64,000 bases of DNA, from assembly GCF_947489365.1 (NCBI RefSeq), contig NZ_CANLDB010000005.1, positions 248,001-312,000 on the forward strand, given 5' to 3'. Positions 54,741 through 63,198 of the stretch are shown piece by piece. The position numbers and the translations under genes were made by a program. Within the stretch, counting starts at the first letter, position 1, and each line of letters opens with the position of its first letter. The notes beneath the pieces are model-generated. The model was not told where the DNA came from. It saw only the letters and a program-made list of their open reading frames with translations, and ran no database searches. Source of the stretch: an uncultured Nocardioides sp. (GTDB lineage Bacteria > Actinomycetota > Actinomycetes > Propionibacteriales > Nocardioidaceae).

Positions 54741-56105
54741 GTGTCTGTTTGCTCAGGCGTGCGTCTGCACCGGCAGCGGTTCGTCCGCGCGCTGGCTGCG
54801 TGGTCGGCCACTACTAGCCTTGTAGCTGCGTCCATTGCAGCAACGGGAGCCGGACTCGCTGCGGAGGCTGTCCCCCAAGGCAAGGGAAACGCCTCGCGCG
54901 CCTCCTCAAAGGACCTCCGAGGGGGCGGTTCACTAGGCGCGCGGACATCACAGGTGTTGGCGTCAGCTTGCGTGCGCACTGCCGTGGATCCGACCGGTGA
55001 CTACCGCTTCTTATCTGCCCCGGACTTCCTCAACGCCGACATCGGCGACTTGCGGAAGACTCCCCGCTGGCGACCGGGCATGCCCAACAGCGTCAGCCCA
55101 GGTTGGCGGTCGAGCCTCGCCACAGTCATGCGCACCTGGGTCGACGAAGCTCCCGACGACGTCCTCGTCGCCGGCGACACCGTCAACGGCCACTGGGGAC
55201 GCGACGACAGCAAGACCGGACTCTTCGGGCCCGTCAATAACGATGCGCAGCGCCGTGACGCCATACGCCGCGCTGCACGGCCCTACTACCGACAATGGGT
55301 CGAACGGTTCAGCAGCCGCGGGCTGCCCGTGCATGTCGCGGTCGGCGATCACGAGCTCGGCGACAACCCATGGAACGGCAAGCCGACGGCAGACTTCAAA
55401 CGTCGCAGCCTCGACCTGTTCAAGCGCGAGTTCGCACGCTATGCGCTGCGACCCAACCGATACACGATGAGGCCGCCCGGACCGGCGCACAACACGGCCT
55501 ACGCCAAGTACTTGCACGACAACCTCCTTCTCGTCACCGTCGACGTCTTCAAGCGAACGGGTACAAACGTCATCCCCGAGCTGGACTCACAGCAGCTCGC
55601 ATGGCTGAATCGCCTGCTAGGCCGGGCGAAATCCAAGGTCGACTGGATCGTGGTCCAGGGCCACACTCCGGTGGCCCAACCGGTGCGCAAAGACAGCACC
55701 AGCGGGCTGACGTACCGAGGTGGCACAAGCTCAGCGTTCTGGCAGACCATGGCCCGCCATGGCGTGGACGTCTACCTCAACGGCGAGGTGCACGACATCA
55801 CGGTCCTACGCCGCAACGGCATCACGCAGATCAGCCACGGCGGCCGTCTCGCCGACCAGAGCGGACGAGGCGTCGGCAACCAGAGCTTCCTGGTCGCAGA
55901 CCTCGAGGGCGACCAGATGACAATGCGGATGCGGCGATTCCGGCCCCGAACGACCAGCGGAGCACGCAAGCTCTGGCAGACGATAGTCCCGCAGCGTCCG
56001 GTCTACAGCACAACAATCGCGCCCGATCCAGCCTGCGTGGGCACGTTGGCACTCAGCGATGACAACCGGCTACTTCAAAGCTCGGGCCTCCTCCGCCCTC
56101 GATGA
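54741..56105 (+). CDS. Secreted metallophosphoesterase
   Basis: 454 residues from GTG 54741 (GTG 54759 is an alternative). A signal peptide (RQRFVRALAAWSATTSL ... AAEA) leads to a calcineurin-like phosphoesterase: metal-binding blocks VLVAGDTVNGHWG, VAVGDHELGDNPW (GDHE instead of GNHE), VVQGHTPV and LNGEVHD occur in the correct order and spacing. The first canonical DxH motif is not obvious; PDFLNADIGD may take its place, as in purple acid phosphatase-like enzymes. It is divergent from the RHS gene. The substrate is unknown (phosphate esters or cyclic nucleotides outside the cell). Confidence 0.8.
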   Translation: MSVCSGVRLHRQRFVRALAAWSATTSLVAASIAATGAGLAAEAVPQGKGNASRASSKDLRGGGSLGARTSQVLASACVRTAVDPTGDYRFLSAPDFLNADIGDLRKTPRWRPGMPNSVSPGWRSSLATVMRTWVDEAPDDVLVAGDTVNGHWGRDDSKTGLFGPVNNDAQRRDAIRRAARPYYRQWVERFSSRGLPVHVAVGDHELGDNPWNGKPTADFKRRSLDLFKREFARYALRPNRYTMRPPGPAHNTAYAKYLHDNLLLVTVDVFKRTGTNVIPELDSQQLAWLNRLLGRAKSKVDWIVVQGHTPVAQPVRKDSTSGLTYRGGTSSAFWQTMARHGVDVYLNGEVHDITVLRRNGITQISHGGRLADQSGRGVGNQSFLVADLEGDQMTMRMRRFRPRTTSGARKLWQTIVPQRPVYSTTIAPDPACVGTLALSDDNRLLQSSGLLRPR

Positions 56106-56277
56106 GCTTCGCGTCGGTCTAGGTCGATGAGGCAGCCCGCGTATTCGCCGGAACCGGGATGGATGATCTCGTGCCGCTCGCGGCGACACCCCGAGTGCCG
56201 GCCGCTGAGCCTGAATGACGAGCCGGGGATGAGACCGGAAAGGTTCATCACCCCGGCACCGTCGAGTGGCGGGCCCT

Positions 56278-56844
56278 CTAGGAGGCGGCTCGCTGCTCGC
56301 AAAGGGGTTCGATGAATTCCAGAACCTGCGAGGGAGACGGCGACATTCCTTCGTCACCGAGGTCAGCGCCCCCCGCCCGCTGACCCACCGCCGGATAGGC
56401 GCCAGGCCGTAAGACCCGAGCTCCATCGGCCTCCAGCGTCGCGAGGTTGCGCCTGACGGCCGCCTTCTCGTACATGGACCGACGCATCGCTGGTGCAACC
56501 ACGACGGGGCAGGAGGCCGCCAGCACCACGGCCGCGCCGAGGTCGCAGGAGAACCCGTTGGCGAGCTTGGCCAGTGTGTTCGCAGTGGCTGGTAGCACCA
56601 GTACTAGGTCGGCCCACTCCGCGAGCTCGACGTGACGAGGAATGCCCAAGGGCCCCACATCATCTATCGGCCCGTGTACGGGCCGGGCGGTGAGCGTACA
56701 CAGAGCCTCGCCGGAGACGAAACGGTGTGCCGCGGTTGATAGGACGATCGAGATGTCCACCTCGAGGCGACGGTGCAGCACCTGTATGTAGGCGGGCAAC
56801 AGGCTGACGTGGACGGACCCGGAGCCATAGATCACGATGTTCAC
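56278..56844 (-). CDS. HFCD-family flavoprotein (LanD/CoaC-like decarboxylase)
   Basis: 188 residues. The Rossmann-like FMN fold shows as IVIYGSGSVHVSLLP (N-terminus), the catalytic histidine region GIPRHVELAEWADL (about 67-80), the PASANT-type motif LPATANTLAKLANG (about 84-97) and the substrate motif PAMRRSMYEKAAVRRNL (about 117-133), a variant of PxMNxxMW. HFCD enzymes decarboxylate cysteine residues in RiPP precursors (EpiD) or phosphopantothenoylcysteine (CoaC). The lone, CoaB-free form on an island favours a specialised role. ATG overlaps the stop of the preceding frame. Confidence 0.82.
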   Translation of the reverse strand: MNIVIYGSGSVHVSLLPAYIQVLHRRLEVDISIVLSTAAHRFVSGEALCTLTARPVHGPIDDVGPLGIPRHVELAEWADLVLVLPATANTLAKLANGFSCDLGAAVVLAASCPVVVAPAMRRSMYEKAAVRRNLATLEADGARVLRPGAYPAVGQRAGGADLGDEGMSPSPSQVLEFIEPLCEQRAAS

Positions 56845-57365
56845 GAGCGCACCGGTCGCTGGCTGCCCCTCATGCCCTTGACGGCGGAGTAGGGGAAACC
56901 CGCCGGGATGAAGTCTGCGGGTCGACTGCTGTCGCCGCTCGCAGGGTGCCCTGCGGACAGTGAGAATGTGGGGATCTCCCGCGGCGTCTCCAGCCCGAGA
57001 AGCCGCGAGACCCCACTGTCGTCCGCACGCGCGCTGATACCGATACGGGCCTCCATGTTGAACTTGCCGCTAGGACAGGCGGCGTTTAGGGTCACAGGCT
57101 CGATCAACCCGGCACGTCGGAGGGTCGCGACGACCGGCTCGGGAGCCTTGTTCAGCGGCTCGACATCGAGAGCCAGCCGAGTAATGAACCGGCGGACCGA
57201 TGTAGCTCGCGCAGTCGGCGCCGGCGTACCTGCAGCACCGGTCCCTCTCCGTGCAGCACGAGCACGTGACGGCCAGGAAACCGGCCGCACGACTGGCTGG
57301 TTGTCGGGCTACATGCCGAAGACGACCGTAGGTTCGCTCTGGGCGGGCTCGACCTCCACTTGCAT
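56841..57365 (-). pseudogene. Degenerate or interrupted gene before the flavoprotein
   Basis: An ATG at 57365 directly follows the TAG of the small gene upstream and gives 18 residues (QVEVEPAQSEPTVVFGM), then an in-frame TAG (57309-57311), then PDNQPVV and a frame running to 56841. Between about 57265 and 57190 the better-looking protein is in another frame (HVLVLHGEGPVLQVRRRRL), after which the first frame again looks genuine (LALDVEPLNKAPEPVV ... GLIEPVTLNAACPSGKFN). One stop plus two compensating shifts suggest decay or base-calling errors. If intact it would be a ~170-residue protein of unknown function. A start at GTG 57290 would give a 149-residue product. Confidence 0.45.
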
Positions 57366-57515
57366 CTAAATGTGTGGAGCCCAGATAGTTTGGCGCCCAG
57401 TGCCGTCCGTGATGGCTAGTGCGCCGCCGAGGACCTCGAAAACGTCGTTGTCTTTGTACTCCACCGTGCCGTTCTTCTTGCCGCTGAAAGTGACCACCAC
57501 CTGGACCGCAAGCAC
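57366..57515 (-). CDS. 49-residue beta-rich small protein
   Basis: From GTG 57515: LAVQVVVTFSGKKNGTVEYK, NDVFEVLGGALAITDG, and RQTIWAPHI. The pattern of short strands with a final APHx resembles tiny actinobacterial proteins of unknown function found beside regulatory genes. It directly abuts the next frame (TAG then ATG). Longer starts up to 57584 give an unnatural N-terminus. Confidence 0.45.
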   Translation of the reverse strand: MLAVQVVVTFSGKKNGTVEYKDNDVFEVLGGALAITDGTGRQTIWAPHI

Positions 57516-57724
57516 CGAACTCGATACACCCCCACGCACCGCCCGGGCCGGATGCCCTCTAGGGCCGCCGGACCGGGTAACCACCGGTCCATAACGACAG
57601 ACTCGGAGGTGAAGCCGTCAAGCGGGCGATAGACTCACCACCCAACAGCGTCGACACGCGGTCTTCCCCGGAACCCGCGGGCTCATTTCGGCGGGCACAA
57701 CTGGCACCGGAACGAGGTATGAAG

Positions 57725-58183
57725 ATGGGTCGACGCATCGAATATCCCTGGGACGTGTTGCAGCGTGCGGGGGTCGGCCGCGCTCGGGAACTGGACGACG
57801 ACGTTGTGGTGCGTGGCGACGACGCGACGCAGCCCGGGATTCCCGACGACTACTCGAACCGGTTGATGAAGTTCGTCCCGGCCGAGGCCGTTGCATTGTT
57901 CGTGGCCGCTGCGCCCCACGCATCCACGACGGCCATGTGGTGGGCAGCACTGTTCGTAGGGGCGCTGGTGGTCGTCCTGACGATGCCGGACCTCAGGAAA
58001 ATGACGTGGTGGACTCTCCCACTGAGTCTCGGCGCCTTTGCTGCCTGGACCTTCGGCACCACCCAGGTCGATGAGGTCCTCTTCGGTCTCACGGCGACGT
58101 GGTCAGCGCTCATTCTGACCTTCGGGACGTTCCTCATCCCGCTGATCGACCTGCGCCTGACCGCGCTGTTCGGCCGCCGCTAA
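57725..58183 (+). CDS. Membrane protein, unknown function
   Basis: 152 residues from ATG 57725 (GAGG seven bases upstream; ATG 57719 is closer and less likely). A soluble N-terminus (RIEYPWDVLQRAGVGRARELDDD) is followed by four hydrophobic helices (AVALFVAAAPHAS, AALFVGALVVVLTM, LPLSLGAFAAWTF, ALILTFGTFLIPLIDL). It overlaps the convergent gene at 58103 by 81 bp. I do not recognise it. Confidence 0.6.
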   Translation: MGRRIEYPWDVLQRAGVGRARELDDDVVVRGDDATQPGIPDDYSNRLMKFVPAEAVALFVAAAPHASTTAMWWAALFVGALVVVLTMPDLRKMTWWTLPLSLGAFAAWTFGTTQVDEVLFGLTATWSALILTFGTFLIPLIDLRLTALFGRR

Positions 58184-58825
58184 CGCCCGAGACTTCTGCG
58201 CGTCCACCAGCGCGAGCACGTCGTGCGCGAAATCAGCCCAAGCGTTCACCGCTGATCCTACAGGCATAGGGAGCGGTCCCGACTGCTCCCGACCCCCGTC
58301 GCGCCCCGGCGCCAGGATGTTAAACAGCGTGGCCGACGGCGCGGAGAGTTCAATGATCCAGTTGGCCACTGTGGCGGCGTCGTAGTCCTCGAAACACGGT
58401 GTCTCACCGTTGGCGACTAGTTCGACCAGCGCCACGAACTCGTCGGCCGGGCCTCCGGAAACCCTCTGTCCACGGATCGTGTCGACGACCTCGCGTAGCT
58501 CCTGCACAGCCTCATCTGGGTCGAGGTGCCTGTTCGCGGCCAACTGCACCCCTCGATCCGCACCCTGAAGGATTCGCGCCTGCTGACGAGGAGTTAATGG
58601 GGGCGTCTGGGCCAGGATGAAGTCGACCTCGGCAAGCACGTCACCGATCACCGCCGACTCCTCCGTGACTAATATGAGGACATCCTGCAGCGGCAAACTT
58701 CCGTCAGGATCGTCTTCTGCTCCGGTCGACGCGATCTGAATGTCAAGAATTTCTCGCCGCAGGAGGTCCACGAGAAAGTCGCTAGCCATTGTTTGGCTGG
58801 TCGTGTCTTCCAAAGGTTCGTTCAT
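58103..58825 (-). CDS. Unknown soluble protein in the sigma-factor operon
   Basis: 240 residues. The ATG has AGGAG five bases upstream and lies 8 bp after the sigma-factor stop. It is acidic and helical in the first half (MASDFLVDLLRREILDIQIAST, LILVTEESAVIGDVLAEVDFILA), with no membrane segment and no recognisable zinc or kinase motif. A possible anti-sigma or effector partner of the sigma factor; no family assigned. The last ~27 residues are antisense to the membrane gene at 57725. Confidence 0.6.
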   Translation of the reverse strand: MNEPLEDTTSQTMASDFLVDLLRREILDIQIASTGAEDDPDGSLPLQDVLILVTEESAVIGDVLAEVDFILAQTPPLTPRQQARILQGADRGVQLAANRHLDPDEAVQELREVVDTIRGQRVSGGPADEFVALVELVANGETPCFEDYDAATVANWIIELSAPSATLFNILAPGRDGGREQSGPLPMPVGSAVNAWADFAHDVLALVDAQKSRALAAAEQRGQAQVDQRDEERPEGQNER

Positions 58826-58833
58826 CGTTGCTC

Positions 58834-59451
58834 CTATGAGGAGTATGGGTCCGTGGTGGTCTGACCTGGGCCGGGTTCTGGCCACGTCACTTCTTGCGCT
58901 GGTCCGTCGCCGAGTTCCCGCCGCAACGTTTCGATGGCTCGCTTGTGACGCTGTCGGCAAGCAACGACTGACACATTCAGCTCCTCGGCGATCGCTTGGT
59001 ATGGCAGCCCGTTTATGTCGCGGAGACTGATGATCAACTGATCGGTTGCCGGGAGGCGGCGCAACGCCGCCGACACCGCGCTCAACAATTTGTCGCTGTC
59101 ATCACTGGGCCCTGAGGTCAATTGCGATACCCGCGACCAGTGGAGTTCATCGGGGTCGTTGATCTCGATCATTCCAAGTCTGCCTCGATAATGCTCCAGC
59201 AATTTGAGGCGAACGAATCCGCGAACCCAGGTGTCGAAACTCGAGATCTCTTCGTCATAGCGGTCGATGTTCGCTAGTGCCGCTTCGATCGTGCGTTCCG
59301 CGAGGAGCTCACAGTCGACTTCACTGAGCGTTGGGGTTATCGAACGGACGTAATGCATCAACCGCCGGCCGTATATCGACACGACGAGCGCACCCGCTGT
59401 GGGGTCTCCCTGGCGTACGGCGTTGATGAGGCGGTCAAGTTCGTTCACCAC
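58834..59451 (-). CDS. ECF-type RNA polymerase sigma factor
   Basis: 205 residues. Region 2 spans about 10-90 (DPTAGALVVSIYGRRLMHYVRSI, then RYDEEISSFDTWVRGFVRLKLLEHYR), and region 4 about 125-185 (AALRRLPATDQLIISLRDINGLPYQAIAEELNVSVVACRQRHKRA, read in two parts). It starts at GTG 59451, overlapping the peptidase stop by seven bases. Its group is not a classical one. It probably directs transcription of genes on this element in response to a signal, perhaps sensed by the adjacent peptidase. Confidence 0.82.
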   Translation of the reverse strand: MVNELDRLINAVRQGDPTAGALVVSIYGRRLMHYVRSITPTLSEVDCELLAERTIEAALANIDRYDEEISSFDTWVRGFVRLKLLEHYRGRLGMIEINDPDELHWSRVSQLTSGPSDDSDKLLSAVSAALRRLPATDQLIISLRDINGLPYQAIAEELNVSVVACRQRHKRAIETLRRELGDGPAQEVTWPEPGPGQTTTDPYSS

Positions 59452-60887
59452 GTCCTACCTTTCGGACGCATTGGCAACATTCTTGAAGCGGGGTCAACGT
59501 TCACGGGGACGGTCCGACCGTCCTCCCATGGTTCATGAATTCGGAACTGGTCGGCGAGACGCCATGCGAGCACGTCGCCGCCCCGGTGATGATTCGTTGC
59601 GTCCCACAGCACCTCGCCCACGACGGCCTCGTGGTCAGCTGCGGCGCTGTCGATCAGTTCGACCAGCCATATCCAACGCGGCATTGACATTCGCTGGTAG
59701 TGGACGGCCACAGCAGCGCTGGCTCCACGGGTTTGCAGGGTGGATTTGAATTCGTTGGACTCGACGCAGACCGTGCGCCAATGGAACTGGCGGGCCGCAA
59801 TCGCCGAGTTCAGGTGCCTGCCGGCTCCCGTAGTCGCAAGCTGCAGGCTGGCTGCCTGTTTCGCACGCATCTCTGCGGCATCTGCTCGGATCCATACCTT
59901 TGGAGGAAGCGGGACGACCATCGCCTCCCACGCGCCGTACCTGATGCCGGCGTCACCGATCTGCAGGTACGGGCCCCGTTCGTCGTCGTGCACCAATAGT
60001 TCGATCCTGGGCACCAGACCGGTGGTACGCCGGTAACCGATGGCGGTGACGACGTGACCGCCGTGGGCCAAGATGATCGGAATACCACTATCCAGATAGC
60101 GCACCGCTATCTCGTGGGGACGGTGCCTGCCTCGGTCCGACTTGAAGTTGTAGGTGGTCGGCAAGAACCCGACGGAGTAAAGCATCTCGCGCATCTCGGG
60201 GAGGTGAACCCCCGCTTCCACAATGGGACGTGCCCGTTGTTGATGGCTGCCCACCGCTAGCTGAGCCGGAGTCACACGCGGTGCGTCTCTGTGCCGGAGA
60301 TAGCTGTAGTAGCCAACCATCCACACGTCAGCGTGGGCACACACTCCGAAGTGCGCGTCTTGGGCAATGAAGGGAAAACCTGAGACCTCGAAGTCCCTGC
60401 CAAACAGGTTAATCGTCTCTCGAGCGATACAGGTCAAGGCGCGCTGGTGGGTCTCAGGCACAGCTAGCATGGACCGGCCGACCGGGGCCGCTCGGATAGG
60501 CCGAATGACGACGTAACCGAGGTACGTGAGATCGAGACTGTCTAAGGTAGCCGGCTCGACGCCGTCCGCGACTTGACTGGGAATTGGTTCGGAGAAGAAG
60601 TGCAGCCTCGTCGCAACTGAGGGCGTCTGTCGGAAGGCGGCACTGTAGAAGGCGCTGTACTCGCTTCGATAGTCACGGTCTATGTAGTTGCGCTCACGGA
60701 TGGCCGACCTTGCACCTAACCGCAGGGCCTGAGACAGCACACCCTCGAGCACCCGAGCACCGCGAGGGTCGGCATAGGTGCCGACCAGCGCGCCAATCCA
60801 GCCGTCCGTCTGTAGATCGAGCCAGCCCGATACTCGAGCGGCAACGTCGGGGTGGCTGTTCGGGTTGGCGTCTCCGGGCTCAGGCAC
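59445..60887 (-). CDS. Papain-like (C39-type) cysteine peptidase, putative
   Basis: 480 residues, soluble. A papain-fold core is suggested by FIAQDAHFGVCAHADVWM (catalytic Cys near 183), ILAHGGHVVTAIGYRR (His near 277) and LLVHDDERGPYLQI (Asp near 299), the Cys-His-Asp order of C39-like peptidases. About 160 residues precede the core (YLGYVVIRPI, typical of this domain's own N-terminus) and 180 follow. It is the first gene of the operon with the sigma factor. It might cleave a regulator, or the 63-residue protein encoded just upstream. Confidence is in the fold, not the substrate. Confidence 0.65.
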   Translation of the reverse strand: MPEPGDANPNSHPDVAARVSGWLDLQTDGWIGALVGTYADPRGARVLEGVLSQALRLGARSAIRERNYIDRDYRSEYSAFYSAAFRQTPSVATRLHFFSEPIPSQVADGVEPATLDSLDLTYLGYVVIRPIRAAPVGRSMLAVPETHQRALTCIARETINLFGRDFEVSGFPFIAQDAHFGVCAHADVWMVGYYSYLRHRDAPRVTPAQLAVGSHQQRARPIVEAGVHLPEMREMLYSVGFLPTTYNFKSDRGRHRPHEIAVRYLDSGIPIILAHGGHVVTAIGYRRTTGLVPRIELLVHDDERGPYLQIGDAGIRYGAWEAMVVPLPPKVWIRADAAEMRAKQAASLQLATTGAGRHLNSAIAARQFHWRTVCVESNEFKSTLQTRGASAAVAVHYQRMSMPRWIWLVELIDSAAADHEAVVGEVLWDATNHHRGGDVLAWRLADQFRIHEPWEDGRTVPVNVDPASRMLPMRPKGRTW

Positions 60888-60925
60888 GCGGGGCTAGCGA
60901 CGCTGGCCGGGACTGGAAAGCGAGT

Positions 60926-61117
60926 CTAGGCGAAGTCACGCAGCCGCTCCGACTCGCGGTGGAACTGCTCCAGTTGGTCCAGTGACTTGGCGTACTGGTC
61001 GTCGGGGCCGGGGACGATCAGAGGAACGGAGTCGGCGAAGTTCAGCTTCCCGACGAGGGGAACCTCCTTGATGTGCGACGTTCCCGTCGAGTTCACGGTT
61101 CGCTTCTTCCAGGCCAC
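60926..61117 (-). CDS. 63-residue protein upstream of the peptidase
   Basis: GTG 61117 has a very strong site (AGGAGGGG) a few bases upstream. The product begins with a basic patch (MAWKKRTVNSTG), has a central hydrophobic stretch (EVPLVGKLNFADSVPLIVPG) and ends in a charged helix (SLDQLEQFHRESERLRD). It is 38 bp before the peptidase gene on the same strand. It may be a peptidase substrate, a signal or a small regulator. Confidence 0.6.
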   Translation of the reverse strand: MAWKKRTVNSTGTSHIKEVPLVGKLNFADSVPLIVPGPDDQYAKSLDQLEQFHRESERLRDFA

Positions 61118-61182
61118 AACCCCTCCTCGTGCTACGGGCCCTGCCGGGCCGCTACACCTAGTTTGACGGGGCGTGACAAGCC

Positions 61183-61211
61183 TGTGGATAACCACCGGTA
61201 TCTGTGGATAA
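61183..61211 (+). promoter_or_regulatory. Two perfect DnaA boxes in direct repeat
   Basis: TGTGGATAA (the complement of TTATCCACA) occurs at 61183-61191 and 61203-61211, exactly 20 bp apart, about two helical turns. They lie upstream of the 63-residue gene. A promoter-like TTGACG...GATAAC overlaps the first box. DnaA could control transcription or mark a replication start. Confidence 0.65.
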
Positions 61212-62276
61212 CGCGCTTCACGTGATACGAGTTTTGCACAGGTCAGACCACCTCGTCATGCGAACAGGTTGCGCGATCCGGCCGACTGTTGCACGGCAGT
61301 GCACCCGAGGCCGTCTACCCGGGGCCGACCAGGGATCAGCCGGCAGGGCGTGCCGCCCAACTCCGCACCTACCTCCCTCAGACGGTGCCCGGACCGAGTC
61401 CCTCCTGGACGCGGCCCAAAGACGCTCGTCTAATGGCGTTTCGAGTCGCCCCGAGTCGCAGGACCCTTCAAGACTGGCCGCCCAGGCCCCGACGCTCTCC
61501 GACCACCCCGCGGCAGACGGGTCGGGACACGTCGAGTCCGTCGAAACACCGGTTGGACGGGTGGCGTCGCCAGCGGTCGGGTGACGGCATAGGGACGGTC
61601 ATGAAGATTGCTGAGGAACACGCCGAATCCGCCCAGAGCGCTACGTCGGGGGACGTGGCCTCTGACTCTTGTGAACTGGGACCGACATCGGCGAGAGGAG
61701 GCAGTCGGCCACCCGTGCTGAGGGTGAGCCGCGACCGGGACGGCACCGTCCACGTCTCCCTGGACGCCCCGCGCTAGACCTGCGGCTCGGCGCGCCGACA
61801 GTCGGCCCGCCGGGGGTCAAGAGACCGCAGCCGTCCCCGACGATTACGCCTGCGCCGGCGGCGGCTGCCGGTGTGCAGCGTCGTCGAACCGCTGACCGGT
61901 TACGGACTGGATCGGGACACGGGGCCTCCGGGGCCTGGGACCAGATGGCCGACACCACGCGGGGAACACTGAGGACCAGCGTCTATCTCCTCGATCGCCG
62001 GCTGGGCAGGCGGTCCGGTCGCCGCGAAGGGCCGAGCATCCGAGGCATGAGCAGACAAGGTGGGCAATGACGGACCGCACCGCTTCAAGCGCGGCGCCAC
62101 CCTGCTTCGGCGGGACGCGAGCGCCGCGTTGATGTCCATCCGCCCCCCTCTTTGGGAGCGCGGTATGAGGCGTCGCGGGACTCGCCGCAGCGACTTCTGG
62201 TCGTCCGCTGGCAGCGCCCCCGTGGCATAGGACCTTCGGACGCTCGGAGACACCGGGCCGAAGGAAGGAAGAACAG
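61212..62276. other. Mostly non-coding stretch
   Basis: About 1.06 kb with no convincing long gene on either strand; open frames are arginine/proline-rich. The only candidate is the short frame at 61601. The last ~25 bases carry the ribosome site of the HEAGH gene. Confidence 0.35.
61601..61777 (+). CDS. 58-residue small protein, doubtful
   Basis: From ATG 61601 with AGGGACGG upstream: KIAEEHAESAQSATSGDVAS, a Gly/Arg linker, and PVLRVSRDRDGTVHVSLDAPR, a natural-looking beta hairpin end. No family is recognised. Confidence 0.3.
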   Translation: MKIAEEHAESAQSATSGDVASDSCELGPTSARGGSRPPVLRVSRDRDGTVHVSLDAPR

Positions 62277-62846
62277 ATGCCGACGTCACCGGAGAGGCTC
62301 GCGCTGCTCCCAGTCCACCGACTGTGGGACATGCGATCCCTGAGGGCTCATGCGGCAGCAGAGACCCGCGCTCACGCCTACCATGAGGCGGGCCACGTCT
62401 GGGCCGCGTCGCGCGAGGACGCCGTGCTCACGACGGCGTCCGCCGTCCACGACGGCACCCCCCTCGTCGCATCCACAGTCGAGGCAACGGCGTGGATCTC
62501 TGCCGCGGGCTTCTTCGCGCAGGGCCTGCTGATCGAGGCCGACGACTGGCGGGTGTACGAGGATCTGCCAGCGGACGAGACGGTGGTGCTGGTCGACCTG
62601 CTTTACGACGTCGACCCCGACTTCGTGGTCGACTCCATCAAGTCGATGAGGGGCTTCTGCTGCTGCCGGCGCGGCGGCGACGAGCAGGCCATCGCCCGGC
62701 TCGAGGACGCGCAGTGGGTCGCGTCGATGATGCCCAGCATGTTCGCGGGCTGGCCGGACATCGACGCCCTGGCGTACGGGCTCCTGACGAACGAGCGGCT
62801 GGACGTGCCGCAGGTCAGGGACCACCTGCGCATGCCCGCGGCGTGA
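62277..62846 (+). CDS. HEAGH-motif protein, putative zinc metallopeptidase
   Basis: 189 residues. GGAAGG lies eight bases before the ATG. The motif HAYHEAGHVWAAS (HEAGH at 36-40) matches the zinc site HExxH in the context used by M41-like peptidase domains. The remainder is acidic and helical, with a CCC cluster near 126-129 (GFCCCRR). There is no AAA+ or membrane part as in FtsH. Stand-alone M41-like domains occur in island and phage genes of unknown function. Confidence 0.6.
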   Translation: MPTSPERLALLPVHRLWDMRSLRAHAAAETRAHAYHEAGHVWAASREDAVLTTASAVHDGTPLVASTVEATAWISAAGFFAQGLLIEADDWRVYEDLPADETVVLVDLLYDVDPDFVVDSIKSMRGFCCCRRGGDEQAIARLEDAQWVASMMPSMFAGWPDIDALAYGLLTNERLDVPQVRDHLRMPAA

Positions 62847-62932
62847 CGTCGCTCGCCCGGTGACGCCCCGTCGCGTGACGACATCACGCGCTGGGCACGT
62901 GGTCGCTGCCCCGGGGCGGCGACATTCGGACC

Positions 62933-63157
62933 GTGGGCCGTTTCGCTCCACGGAACCGTCGGGCAGACCAGTCGGAGGGGAAGTCAAAGTCGGTGCAGGA
63001 CGCAGTGGCTCGGATCGTGAAGATGCTCGATGAGGACGACGGTTCGCTGCCCAGCGACGAGGTGGCTCGACGGTTGGCCGCCGAAGGGGTGGACTCGACC
63101 GCGAAGTCGACCGCGGTTGCCTACGCCGTCCAGCGAGGCGACGTAGACGTCGACTGA
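62933..63157 (+). CDS. Small DNA-binding-like protein
   Basis: 74 residues from GTG 62933. A basic start (GRFAPRNRRADQSEGKSKS) precedes a helical domain: VQDAVARIVKMLDEDDGSLPS, DEVARRLAAEGVDS, TAKSTAVAYAVQRGD, arranged like a small winged helix. It sits between the HEAGH gene and the dNTPase. The ribosome site is weak. Confidence 0.45.
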   Translation: MGRFAPRNRRADQSEGKSKSVQDAVARIVKMLDEDDGSLPSDEVARRLAAEGVDSTAKSTAVAYAVQRGDVDVD

Positions 63158-63198
63158 TCTTTCCGAGTCCGCAGGCGGACCGCTCAGCCCGCCTAGCG

